From assembly GCA_937975915.1 (NCBI GenBank), contig CALJTY010000030.1:248001-312000 (forward strand): a stretch of 64,000 bases of DNA, given 5' to 3'. Source of the DNA: an uncultured Acidimicrobiaceae bacterium. GTDB lineage: Bacteria > Actinomycetota > Acidimicrobiia > Acidimicrobiales > RAAP-2. A program made the translations under genes and the position numbers. Below, piece by piece: positions 25,713 through 33,682 of the stretch. Each line of letters opens with the position of its first letter. Positions within the stretch are counted from its first letter, which is position 1. Below the pieces are notes generated by a model that did no database searches, had not been told where the DNA came from, and saw only the letters and a program-made list of their open reading frames with translations.

Positions 25713-26347
25713 TGACATCATTTGAGGACTACAACTTGGGCGATGATTTTTTGCAACCCGAGACGAATAACTCTCAACACAACATTGAAGACAATCTTCG
25801 CCACCTCGAAGAGATCATTGTTCACGCTAAGCAAATGCCTCTTTCAAGTTCTGCATTGGTGCAGCGCGAAGAAGTGCTCGCAATCATTCAAGATGCCCTT
25901 AACAATCTGCCTGAAGAAATTCGACAGGCTCGTTGGGCACTTCGTGACCGCGAAGAACTTATGGCCACTGAGCAGCAGAAGGCTCAACAGTTAATGGATC
26001 AAGTACGCGCTGAAGCAGCTCGAATGGTTGACAAAACTGAAATTGTTCGCCAATCGAGAATTCAAGCCGACAAAATCATTGCCGATGCGCAGGCCACAGC
26101 TCGAAAGATGATTAATGAGTCTGATGACTTCATTGACGGCAAGCTTGGTGGATTCGAAATCGTGCTGGATCGTTTGCTTCGAACTGTGCAGTCTGGACGC
26201 GAGCGCATGGCCTCACAGGGCATGCCACTTTCGCTTGCAGGTGAAGAGCCAGGGCCAGACGAATTCTTTATGCCACCTCCAGCGCCACCTGCGACGCAAA
26301 GCAGTGATCCCTACGAAGAGTCCTATTTCGATCAGGACTCCTTTTAA
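25712..26347 (+). CDS. SepIVA/DivIVA-like coiled-coil protein
   Basis: Acidic protein of 211 residues dominated by a helical coiled coil from about 25 to 175 (EEIRQARWALRDREELMATE, then KAQQLMDQVRAEAARMVDK and IIADAQATARKMINE), with a Pro-rich tail. Position directly after coaD and before DUF177/rpmF matches mycobacterial SepIVA, a DivIVA-domain septation factor; the N-terminal DivIVA lipid-binding signature is not obvious. A role in division or polar envelope growth is inferred from synteny. Its ATG shares an A with the coaD stop (TAATG). Confidence 0.7.
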   Translation: MTSFEDYNLGDDFLQPETNNSQHNIEDNLRHLEEIIVHAKQMPLSSSALVQREEVLAIIQDALNNLPEEIRQARWALRDREELMATEQQKAQQLMDQVRAEAARMVDKTEIVRQSRIQADKIIADAQATARKMINESDDFIDGKLGGFEIVLDRLLRTVQSGRERMASQGMPLSLAGEEPGPDEFFMPPPAPPATQSSDPYEESYFDQDSF

Positions 26348-26352
26348 CGATC

Positions 26353-26907
26353 GTGGCATCACCGTTTCTCGTCCCAGTGGCGTTGCTCTTACGCGATGTT
26401 CCATCATCGATTGACATTTCTCTTGATGTCCCATTCGATGAGAAAAAAGAATTCGCCCCACGTGGACGTGCAGAGACTGACGTAAAAAGCGATGCACCAC
26501 TAAAAATCAATGTGAAGCTGCAAAGCTTCAGTGGAGGACTGCACGCACGAGGCTCAGTTGAAGCTCCGTGGCATGGAATCTGTCGCCGATGCTCAGTTGA
26601 AGTCCTTGGAGTATCGAAGGTTGTTGTCAGCGAGCGCTACGTCGATGAACGTGGCCCTGGAGACGACGATGCCTATCTAATTGAGAACGATTTTGTCGAC
26701 CTGGCCCCGATGGCTCATGATGCGATTTTCCTTGATTTACCGCTCGCTCCACTCTGCAAAGAAGACTGCAAGGGACTTTGCCCATACTGCGGAATTGACC
26801 GAAATGAAGCCACTTGCGAGTGTCAAGGCCCGGTGGACCCGCGCTGGGCTACACTAGACAACCTGCGATTCATTGACTTTCCGTCAGATGAGTCCAAAGA
26901 AAATTGA
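26353..26907 (+). CDS. DUF177 (YceD family) protein
   Basis: Protein of 184 residues of the YceD/DUF177 family, nearly always upstream of rpmF and linked to 23S rRNA accumulation in plants and E. coli. The core PWHGICRRCSVEVLG (near residue 75) and the cysteine-rich C-terminus CKEDCKGLCPYCGIDRN with CECQ suggest zinc binding. VDPRWATLDNLRF is a family C-terminal motif. GTG start six bases after the sepIVA-like stop. It sits 34 bases before rpmF. Confidence 0.9.
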   Translation: MASPFLVPVALLLRDVPSSIDISLDVPFDEKKEFAPRGRAETDVKSDAPLKINVKLQSFSGGLHARGSVEAPWHGICRRCSVEVLGVSKVVVSERYVDERGPGDDDAYLIENDFVDLAPMAHDAIFLDLPLAPLCKEDCKGLCPYCGIDRNEATCECQGPVDPRWATLDNLRFIDFPSDESKEN

Positions 26908-26941
26908 CGGTTAAGCCCGTTAACGTTGAAAGAGAAGATCG

Positions 26942-27121
26942 ATGCCAGTTCCAAAGAGGAAGACCAGTAAAGCCAAGGGGCGTTCACGCCAAGCTGCTGC
27001 GTGGCGCCTAGACCGTCCTTCACGTTCTGTATGCCCTCAGTGTGCAACTTCTAAGTTGCCACACATCGTGTGCCCTAACTGCGGTTGGTACAAGGGTCGC
27101 GTAGCAGTCGAGGTCAGCTAA
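26942..27121 (+). CDS. rpmF: 50S ribosomal protein L32
   Basis: A 59-residue basic ribosomal protein starting MPVPKRKTSKAKGRSRQAAA, the universal L32 N-terminus. CPQCATSKLPHIVCPNCGWY gives two CxxC zinc pairs. GAAAGAGAAGATCG precedes the ATG. The stop is one base before the TTG of plsX. L32-PlsX adjacency is conserved widely. Confidence 0.98.
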   Translation: MPVPKRKTSKAKGRSRQAAAWRLDRPSRSVCPQCATSKLPHIVCPNCGWYKGRVAVEVS

Positions 27122-27122
27122 T

Positions 27123-28106
27123 TTGACTCTTCCCATCGCTCTAGATGCGATGGGTGGTGACTTTGCACCCAGTGAAATCATTGCTGGTGCTCGACGTGCC
27201 GTCGATGAACTTGGTTTAGAAGTCATACTCGTCGGAGTTCCTGAACTCATGGGAGACCCACTCGGTCTCGAAGTATTTGCATGCACTGAAGTCATTGCCA
27301 TGGACGACGAACCTGGCGGAAGTGTTCGAAAGAAAAAAGATTCCTCACTTGTTCGCGCTGCTGAACTTGTTCGAGATGGAAAAGCTAGCGCGATGGTGTC
27401 TGCTGGAAACACTGGAGCCACTATGGCTTCAGCTTTACTTCGTATGGGACGACTACCTGGGGTAGTGCGTCCTTGTATCGCAACTCCAATTCCTAATCCT
27501 GGTGGATCACCGTGCATCTTGGTGGACGCCGGTGCGAACTCGGAATGCACACCAGAGATGCTGGTTCAGTTCGCTCAAATGGGATCAGCATTCGCAAAAG
27601 CTCGTTACGCGATTGAAAGTCCTAAGGTTGGACTCCTCTCAATTGGCGAAGAGTCAACTAAGGGAACTCCGCTCGTTAAAGAAACACACCAGCTGCTCGC
27701 TGCCCTTAGCGATTTCAACTTCTTCGGAAACGTTGAAGGTCGCGACCTAATCCCATCACCAGTTGACGTTGTCGTTACTGACGGCTTCACCGGCAACGTT
27801 GCACTTAAGACACTTGAAGGTGCACTGAAGTACATCTTTGGTGCAGTGCTCGGCGTTATCAACACCAATGATGCAACTAAGGCTGCCGGCGATGTTCTAT
27901 TCGAGCATTTACTTCCAATCGCGGGAGAATTAACTCCTGACAAGCAGGGAGGAGCGATGCTTCTCGGACTTGAAGGAATTTGCATCATTAGTCACGGTTC
28001 ATCCAATGCCACGGCGATCATGAATGCGCTTCGTGTGGCTTCAGAAATGGACAAAGCGGGAGTCGTCGAGAAGCTTCGACTCACCATTCGACCTGATCAA
28101 GGCTAA
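27123..28106 (+). CDS. plsX: Phosphate acyltransferase PlsX
   Basis: Converts acyl-ACP and phosphate to acyl-phosphate, feeding PlsY in phospholipid synthesis. PIALDAMGGDFAPSEIIAGA is the family N-terminus; SAGNTGATMASALLRMGRLP near residue 95 and VTDGFTGNVALKTLEG near 215 are conserved. The length is 327 residues. The start is TTG, one base past the rpmF stop, because the conserved sequence begins immediately and no alternative exists. It is followed by the acyl carrier protein gene. Confidence 0.96.
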   Translation: MTLPIALDAMGGDFAPSEIIAGARRAVDELGLEVILVGVPELMGDPLGLEVFACTEVIAMDDEPGGSVRKKKDSSLVRAAELVRDGKASAMVSAGNTGATMASALLRMGRLPGVVRPCIATPIPNPGGSPCILVDAGANSECTPEMLVQFAQMGSAFAKARYAIESPKVGLLSIGEESTKGTPLVKETHQLLAALSDFNFFGNVEGRDLIPSPVDVVVTDGFTGNVALKTLEGALKYIFGAVLGVINTNDATKAAGDVLFEHLLPIAGELTPDKQGGAMLLGLEGICIISHGSSNATAIMNALRVASEMDKAGVVEKLRLTIRPDQG

Positions 28107-28167
28107 TAATTCTCGTACTATGTACGAAATCTCGGTATCCTTTAGTAGCAACATTTAAGGAGTGGCC

Positions 28168-28458
28168 ATGTCCGCTGACGCTGGAAGTTCAACACCGCTC
28201 GATCGAGCAGCAATATTGAACATTGTTAAAGAGCAATTAGCTGAAATCTTGGAAAAAACACCAGGTGAAATTTCAGAGACACAATCATTCACCGACATGG
28301 GTGCAGATTCTCTTGCCCTAATTGAACTCGTAGAAGCCTTGGAAGAAAAGCTTGCAACCTACGTTCCAGGTTTTCACATTGACGACGAAGACCTAGAGAA
28401 CTTGGGATGCGTAAATGACGCCGTTGATTACGTTTCAACCAAGCTCCAGGGCGCGTAA
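28168..28458 (+). CDS. Acyl carrier protein
   Basis: Carries acyl chains on a phosphopantetheine arm attached to Ser48 in DMGADSLALIELVEALEE. It has 96 residues, somewhat longer than E. coli ACP because of an N-terminal extension (MSADAGSSTPLD). AAGGAG lies five bases before the ATG, which decides against the GTG at 28162. Between plsX and rnc it is the likely fatty-acid-synthesis ACP (acpP). Confidence 0.92.
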   Translation: MSADAGSSTPLDRAAILNIVKEQLAEILEKTPGEISETQSFTDMGADSLALIELVEALEEKLATYVPGFHIDDEDLENLGCVNDAVDYVSTKLQGA

Positions 28459-28466
28459 CGAGGTCT

Positions 28467-29156
28467 GTGAGTCTTTTGACCTCAACTCTTGAGGCACTGG
28501 CAAATCACTTAGGCATGAGTCCTGAGAGCGAGTTGCTTCGTGTCGCGCTTACACATTCGAGCTACGCCGCAGAACACGACTGCGTCTCTAACGAGCGGCT
28601 CGAATTCTTAGGCGACGCAGTTGTGGACCTCGCTATTGCTGATCTGATCACACGCGAGTATCCAGAACTAAACGAAGGAACTGGATCGTTGGTTCGCTCT
28701 CGAGTTGTAAATGAAGCTTCTCTCGCATCACTTGCGCGTCGACTTGACCTCGGTTCTTGCATAAAAGTTGGCAAGGGTGAAATCAAATCAGGTGGCACTG
28801 AGCGTGACTCACTCCTCGCAGATGCATTCGAAGCAGTCGTTGCTGCCCTGTATCTTGAAAATGGATTTCAGTCTTCATGTGATTTCGTCCAAGCAATGTT
28901 GGCTGATGACGTTGCTGACGCATCGCTTGCACCAGACGAAGTTGATCCAAAGACGCAACTTCGCCAGTGGAGTGAGCAACAAGGTCACGGCACGCCCACC
29001 TACGAAGTTTCGGGAAGTGGCCCACTTCACGCGACAACATTTGAAGCAACAGTTCGAGTTGGAACATCACTCGTAGCTAGTGGCCATGGACGTTCAAAAA
29101 AGAGCGCAGAATCGCAAGCTGCAAAAGCTGCGTTGGAAAGGCGAAGCAATGCCTGA
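28467..29156 (+). CDS. rnc: Ribonuclease III
   Basis: Cleaves double-stranded RNA, including rRNA precursors. The RNase III signature NERLEFLGDAVVDLAIADL near residue 42 and the second acidic site DAFEAVVAALYLENG near 117 are intact. A C-terminal dsRNA-binding domain begins near 160 (DPKTQLRQWSEQQG) and ends KKSAESQAAKAALERR. 229 residues; GTG start eight bases after the acyl carrier protein stop. The 3' end overlaps mutM by 8 bases. Confidence 0.96.
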   Translation: MSLLTSTLEALANHLGMSPESELLRVALTHSSYAAEHDCVSNERLEFLGDAVVDLAIADLITREYPELNEGTGSLVRSRVVNEASLASLARRLDLGSCIKVGKGEIKSGGTERDSLLADAFEAVVAALYLENGFQSSCDFVQAMLADDVADASLAPDEVDPKTQLRQWSEQQGHGTPTYEVSGSGPLHATTFEATVRVGTSLVASGHGRSKKSAESQAAKAALERRSNA

Positions 29157-30051
29157 GTTACCAGAAATAGAAACAATACGAGCATCACTGTCACGTGACT
29201 TGGTTGGTAAAAAAATCAAGGGAGCGGCGGTGACCTCCGGGAAGATCGTTCGACGTCATAAGACTGCAAAAGATTTTCGCACCGCAGTTGAAGGGCACAC
29301 TATTAAGTCTGCTCAACGACTCGGAAAAAACTTGATCTTTGGACTCGACAACGGAACAAGCCTCGTCATTGACCTCGACGTAAGCGGACGTATTCTTCGT
29401 TCGCAAGGGCCCAAGGACGAGAAGCCAAAACACACGCACGTTGTCTTTACTTTCACTCAGGGTGGAGAGATTCGCTACGTTGATGCACTGTCCAAGGGGG
29501 AGTTATACGTCTCAACTCCGCCGCCAGAGGGCTCAGAAGTAGAGATATCTAAGTTCGCTCGACTCAGCGTTGGCGGTGACGGCCTAGGTCTTCGTAAGCA
29601 AATTCCAGAGCTCACAATGCTCGGTATCGACCCCTTTGAAGACCAAATTGGCTGGGACCGATTCGCGGCGATTCTTCGCAGCCGAACCACGGATCTGAAA
29701 TCCGTTTTGACCGATCAGAACATCTTGGCTGGCCTCGGTGAAATCTACGCCGACGAGGCACTTTTTGCTGCTGGTCTTGGCCACGACCGTGAATCCGAGT
29801 CACTTTCAACAATTGAAATCCGACGTCTGCACCGTGCAATCACTGAAATTCTTCAAGAAGCAATCAAATACGGCGGAACTTCTTTAGAGAAGGATCCTTT
29901 CCGTGACCCAGATGGCAAAGAAGGCAATTATCAGCAATACCTTCAGGTCTATGACCGCGAGGGACTCCCTTGCATGCAATGTCGCCAGCCCATCAAAAAA
30001 GCAATAAATAAGAGTCAGGCAACTTTCTACTGTGACAAGTGTCAGAGCTAA
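29149..30051 (+). CDS. mutM: Formamidopyrimidine-DNA glycosylase (Fpg/MutM), zinc-finger Arg replaced
   Basis: Base-excision repair glycosylase/AP lyase for oxidised purines. MPELPEIETIR provides the catalytic N-terminal Pro and Glu, RLGKNLIF the phosphate-contact Lys, and LTDQNILAGLGEIYADEALF the H2TH motif. The C-terminal zinc finger CMQCRQPI with CDKC is present, but the normally invariant Arg before ATFYC is Gln290 (CAG at 30016-30018). 300 residues, slightly long. The ATG at 29149 overlaps rnc; a longer reading from 29080 lacks the required N-terminal Pro. Confidence 0.92.
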   Translation: MPELPEIETIRASLSRDLVGKKIKGAAVTSGKIVRRHKTAKDFRTAVEGHTIKSAQRLGKNLIFGLDNGTSLVIDLDVSGRILRSQGPKDEKPKHTHVVFTFTQGGEIRYVDALSKGELYVSTPPPEGSEVEISKFARLSVGGDGLGLRKQIPELTMLGIDPFEDQIGWDRFAAILRSRTTDLKSVLTDQNILAGLGEIYADEALFAAGLGHDRESESLSTIEIRRLHRAITEILQEAIKYGGTSLEKDPFRDPDGKEGNYQQYLQVYDREGLPCMQCRQPIKKAINKSQATFYCDKCQS

Positions 30052-30077
30052 ACGCCTTTTTAACCTCAGAAGATTGC

Positions 30078-30083
30078 TAGCGT
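30078..30083 (+). promoter_or_regulatory. Putative leaderless -10 element of smc
   Basis: TAGCGT followed by six bases and the GTG at 30090; no Shine-Dalgarno site in the 38-base mutM-smc gap. Confidence 0.45.
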
Positions 30084-30089
30084 CTCAGC

Positions 30090-32618
30090 GTGTTTCTTAA
30101 GCGATTAACCATGAAGGGCTTTAAGTCCTTTGCCGACAGTACGACCATTGAGTTCGAGCCGGGCGTCACCGCTGTCGTGGGTCCAAACGGATCAGGAAAG
30201 TCAAATGTTGTTGACGCAGTGGTTTGGGTGCTTGGTGCTCAGGGGACAAAAGTTCTTCGCAGTGCAAAAATGGACGACGTCATCTTCGCTGGTACTACCA
30301 ACAAAGCAGCGCTCGGTCGCGCTGAAGTTTCTCTAACACTCGACAACTCAGAAGGTCGACTCAGCGTTGATGGCGCTGAAGTCACAATTTCTCGAACATT
30401 GTTCCGCAACGGTGACTCCGAATACGCAATCAACGGAACTACTTGTCGCTTGCTCGACATTCAAGAACTGCTTTCTGATTCAGGGGTTGGACGAAACCAG
30501 CACATGATCATTGGACAGGGACAACTTGACTCGATTTTGCAATCGACACCCGAGCATCGTCGCTCGGTGATTGAAGAGGCCGCCGGAGTTTCGATTCATC
30601 GGCGCCGTAAAGAACGCTCAGAACGTCGTCTTGCTCAGACACAAGAAAATCTTGAGCGTCTAGGTGACCTCGTACGAGAAGTTCGTCGTCAGATGCGACC
30701 ACTCGAGCGCCAAGCACAGTCAGCACGCAGTTTCGCTGAAGTTGAAGCCGAGCTTCGAGCAGCACGCCATTCACTTTTCTCAACTCGCGCGGCATCTTTT
30801 GAATCACGCCAGATTGAACTTGGAAAAGAACTTGCTGAGTTCTCTTCCAAGGAACAAGAAGTAAGAAATGAAATTCTGACGCTTGATGCCAGGGCTTCGG
30901 CAACTGCATCTGAAATGACGAGTCGCCGCGAAGAAACCCTCGCCTCAACACTTGGAACACTTCAGGGGCTCGCAGAACGTGCTCGAGGAACTGCTTCAAT
31001 CATTCAAGAGCGTGAGCGCTCTCTAAAGATTGCCCTCATTGCATCAGCTGACGAAAACGTAATTGCGACGCTTGAAGCAGATGCTGCGAAACTTGAATCT
31101 GATCTTGTGGGCCTCGGTGCAGAAGAAGCGATGTTGAGTGGCCAACGCGAAGCACTCGAAAGTGTCCGAAATGAATTAAAGACTGCAGAGAATGACTTTG
31201 TCACTGCATGGGGTGCTGGCTCGGGCGACGACCTAGAACTTCTCAACCACGAGATCAGTCGACTTGGTGAACTGATTGCGGAACTCGAAAACGTTGTCAA
31301 CTCAATGACTAATGACAGTGGTGAGCTGTCTGGCCAAGTTGTGCTCATTAATGAAGAACTAAATGCCCTTCGTGCGCAACTTCCAGTTCTTGAACAAGCT
31401 GTAAACAATGCTGCTGAACACCGCGCAGTACTTGACGAAGCTCGTGAGAACCTCGAAGGTCAGCGAAATCGTGTTGGTGACCTTGCAACTGAACTGCTTA
31501 CTCGTGAAGTGGAGTTTGCTGAACGCCGTCGTCTCATTGAGCAGCGTCAAAACGAAATCGAGCAGCGCCTTGAAGGTCGTTCAACCGAACGTGCCGAAGC
31601 CGCAAGCCGTCGTGAATCCCTCGAATTTGACCTTCAGGTCCTGGAGCGACTGGCCGCATTAGTTACTCGTGCCTCAAATGAGATCCGCACTTCCCAAGAA
31701 GCAATGGACTCCACGTACCGTGAACAACTTGAAGCATCTCGTGCTGGCGCAGAGCGCCTAGAAGAAGTTCGTCGTGCCAGAAGCAACGCTGAGAGACGCT
31801 TGAGTGAACTCTCAGAACTAGTTCGCAGCCGAGAAATTGAACAAGCTGAGCTGGCAATTAAGACAACAAACTTGCACGAACTTATTCAACGTGATCTTGG
31901 AATTTTCCCTCACGAACTGGGAACCCCCACACACATTGAACTACCTGAAGGTGTTTCCCTAGAGCAGCGAGTTGGAGAACTTGAAGCTCGTATTACATCG
32001 CTTGGCCCAATTAACCCACTGGCACTCGAAGAGCTCACAGTTTTAGAAGAGCGCTACAAGGAACTCGATGCGCAAGTCACCGATGTTCGCAACGCTCGTC
32101 GTGAGCTACAAGAAGTTATCCGCGCGGTTGATAAAGAAATCATGGAGACTTTCTCGAGCGCAGCCGCTGACGTAAATGAGCACTTCTCTACGCTGATTTC
32201 GTCACTGTTTCCTGGCGGCCACGGTCGTTTAGTTTTAACTGACCCAGAAGACCCTCTCAACACTGGTGTTGAAATCGAACTTCGACCGATGGGCCAGAAC
32301 GTTCGACGAATGTCACTGCTTTCTGGTGGACAGCGATCAATTGCTGCGCTGGCGTTCTTATTCGCGATTTTCCGCTCGCGCCCTTCACCCTTCTACATGC
32401 TTGACGAAGTTGAAGCAGCTCTTGACGACGTCAACCTGCAACGCTTCTTGGGCCTCGTAGATGAATTCCGTGATGAAGCGCAGCTGCTCATTGTGACGCA
32501 CCAAAAGCGCACAATGGAATCTGCTGATGCGCTGTATGGAGTCACCATGGTTCCAGGATCGTCTTCCAAGGTTGTTAGTCAGCGCGTAAAGCGCAATGAG
32601 GGCGTCACGACCTCGTGA
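30090..32618 (+). CDS. smc: Shortened SMC-family ATPase lacking a recognisable hinge
   Basis: Chromosome-organising ATPase by family. Both head halves are typical: LTMKGFKSFADSTTIEF then Walker A GPNGSGKSNVVDAV (31-44) and Q-loop IIGQGQLDSIL (140-150); at the other end MSLLSGGQRS (signature 744-748) and Walker B FYMLDEVEAALDD (768-). Between about 165 and 690 only heptad-like coiled coil is visible, with flexible breaks at AWGAGSGDD (373-381) and TNDSGELSG. No globular hinge was found, and total length is 842 against roughly 1,150-1,200 for bacterial SMC. The frame is open throughout. It sits in the conserved rnc-mutM-smc-ftsY-ffh order, so it appears to be the only smc at its native locus. 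Start GTG. Confidence 0.88.
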   Translation: MFLKRLTMKGFKSFADSTTIEFEPGVTAVVGPNGSGKSNVVDAVVWVLGAQGTKVLRSAKMDDVIFAGTTNKAALGRAEVSLTLDNSEGRLSVDGAEVTISRTLFRNGDSEYAINGTTCRLLDIQELLSDSGVGRNQHMIIGQGQLDSILQSTPEHRRSVIEEAAGVSIHRRRKERSERRLAQTQENLERLGDLVREVRRQMRPLERQAQSARSFAEVEAELRAARHSLFSTRAASFESRQIELGKELAEFSSKEQEVRNEILTLDARASATASEMTSRREETLASTLGTLQGLAERARGTASIIQERERSLKIALIASADENVIATLEADAAKLESDLVGLGAEEAMLSGQREALESVRNELKTAENDFVTAWGAGSGDDLELLNHEISRLGELIAELENVVNSMTNDSGELSGQVVLINEELNALRAQLPVLEQAVNNAAEHRAVLDEARENLEGQRNRVGDLATELLTREVEFAERRRLIEQRQNEIEQRLEGRSTERAEAASRRESLEFDLQVLERLAALVTRASNEIRTSQEAMDSTYREQLEASRAGAERLEEVRRARSNAERRLSELSELVRSREIEQAELAIKTTNLHELIQRDLGIFPHELGTPTHIELPEGVSLEQRVGELEARITSLGPINPLALEELTVLEERYKELDAQVTDVRNARRELQEVIRAVDKEIMETFSSAAADVNEHFSTLISSLFPGGHGRLVLTDPEDPLNTGVEIELRPMGQNVRRMSLLSGGQRSIAALAFLFAIFRSRPSPFYMLDEVEAALDDVNLQRFLGLVDEFRDEAQLLIVTHQKRTMESADALYGVTMVPGSSSKVVSQRVKRNEGVTTS

Positions 32619-33667
32619 GCATTGCACTCATTGCGGTTGCAGTTCTCGTAGTACTCCTCGTACTGGTTTCGCTTCGCCGTCGTTCACGTAGACAAAAAGT
32701 CATTGCACCCCAGCAAGCCCGTAAGGCAATGCCAGACATTCTTGTAAAAGAAGTTGCACCACGCCCTTCAATTGAACACGGGGCAGAGCTTGACTTGTCC
32801 CAGCGCCTTGGATCTTCTCGAAGCATTTTCGAACGTGTTCGTTCTATTGCAAGTACCGGGTCTTTAAGCACTGAGCAGATTGACACTGTGGAAGAAGTGC
32901 TGCTTCGAAGCGATGTTGGCGTCAAGGTGACTAACGAAATTTTGCAGGACCTTAAAACCAATGGTGCTCCAAATGGTGTCGCCAGCACAGTTCGTGCAGC
33001 CCTTCTGAGCAGCCTTGGCGGTGATCGCTCAGTAACGACAAGCGCCGATGCCGGTCGAGTGCCAGTGTGGCTTTTTGTTGGCGTCAATGGAGTTGGTAAA
33101 ACAACAACCATCGGCAAACTCTCGCAGCGCTTTGTTTCAGACGGTAAAAAAGTTGTCCTCGCTGCAGGAGACACATTTCGCGCAGCGGCTTCAGAGCAAC
33201 TTCAAATGTGGGCTGAGCGAACTGGTGCGGACATTGTGCGTGCGGGCGAAGGCGCAGACCCGAGCTCTGTTGTTCATGACGCGATTGGTCGCGCGAGTGC
33301 CAGAAAGAGCGACATCGTTCTGGCCGATACCGCTGGTCGACGTGCGAACAGTTCTAACTTGCTCGATGAACTCAGCAAAGTACGCCGTGTGGCGGACCGT
33401 GATCCTGGTCAAGTGGTTGAGACTTTCATGGTGCTTGATGCGACTACTGGTCAAAATGCCTTGACACAAGCACGCGAATTCTTAGGCGCTGCATCAGTGA
33501 CTGGGATAGTTCTCACCAAGCTTGACGGAACCGCACGTGGAGGCATAGTTGTTGCCATTGAGCGCGAGCTTGGTATTCCGGTGAAGTTCGTTGGAGTGGG
33601 CGAAGGTGTTCAAGATCTCATTGTTTTTGAGCCTGTGGCCTTTGTTGATTCGCTCCTCGACGCCTAA
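32615..33667 (+). CDS. ftsY: Signal recognition particle receptor FtsY, membrane-anchored form
   Basis: SRP receptor GTPase that docks ribosome-SRP complexes at the membrane. A hydrophobic helix (IALIAVAVLVVLLVLVSL, residues ~3-20) followed by an Arg-rich stretch is the anchor found in actinobacterial FtsY. The NG domain has G1 GVNGVGKTTTIGKL near 150, AGDTFRAAASEQL, DTAGRRANSSNLLDELSKV and TKLDGTARGG. 350 residues. The GTG start overlaps the smc stop (GTGA), so it is probably co-translated with smc. Confidence 0.96.
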   Translation: MSIALIAVAVLVVLLVLVSLRRRSRRQKVIAPQQARKAMPDILVKEVAPRPSIEHGAELDLSQRLGSSRSIFERVRSIASTGSLSTEQIDTVEEVLLRSDVGVKVTNEILQDLKTNGAPNGVASTVRAALLSSLGGDRSVTTSADAGRVPVWLFVGVNGVGKTTTIGKLSQRFVSDGKKVVLAAGDTFRAAASEQLQMWAERTGADIVRAGEGADPSSVVHDAIGRASARKSDIVLADTAGRRANSSNLLDELSKVRRVADRDPGQVVETFMVLDATTGQNALTQAREFLGAASVTGIVLTKLDGTARGGIVVAIERELGIPVKFVGVGEGVQDLIVFEPVAFVDSLLDA

Positions 33668-33670
33668 AGG

Positions 33671-33676
33671 TAGCCT
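33671..33676 (+). promoter_or_regulatory. Putative leaderless -10 element of ffh
   Basis: TAGCCT followed by six bases and the ATG at 33683, just after the ftsY stop. Confidence 0.45.
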
Positions 33677-33682
33677 TCAAGC

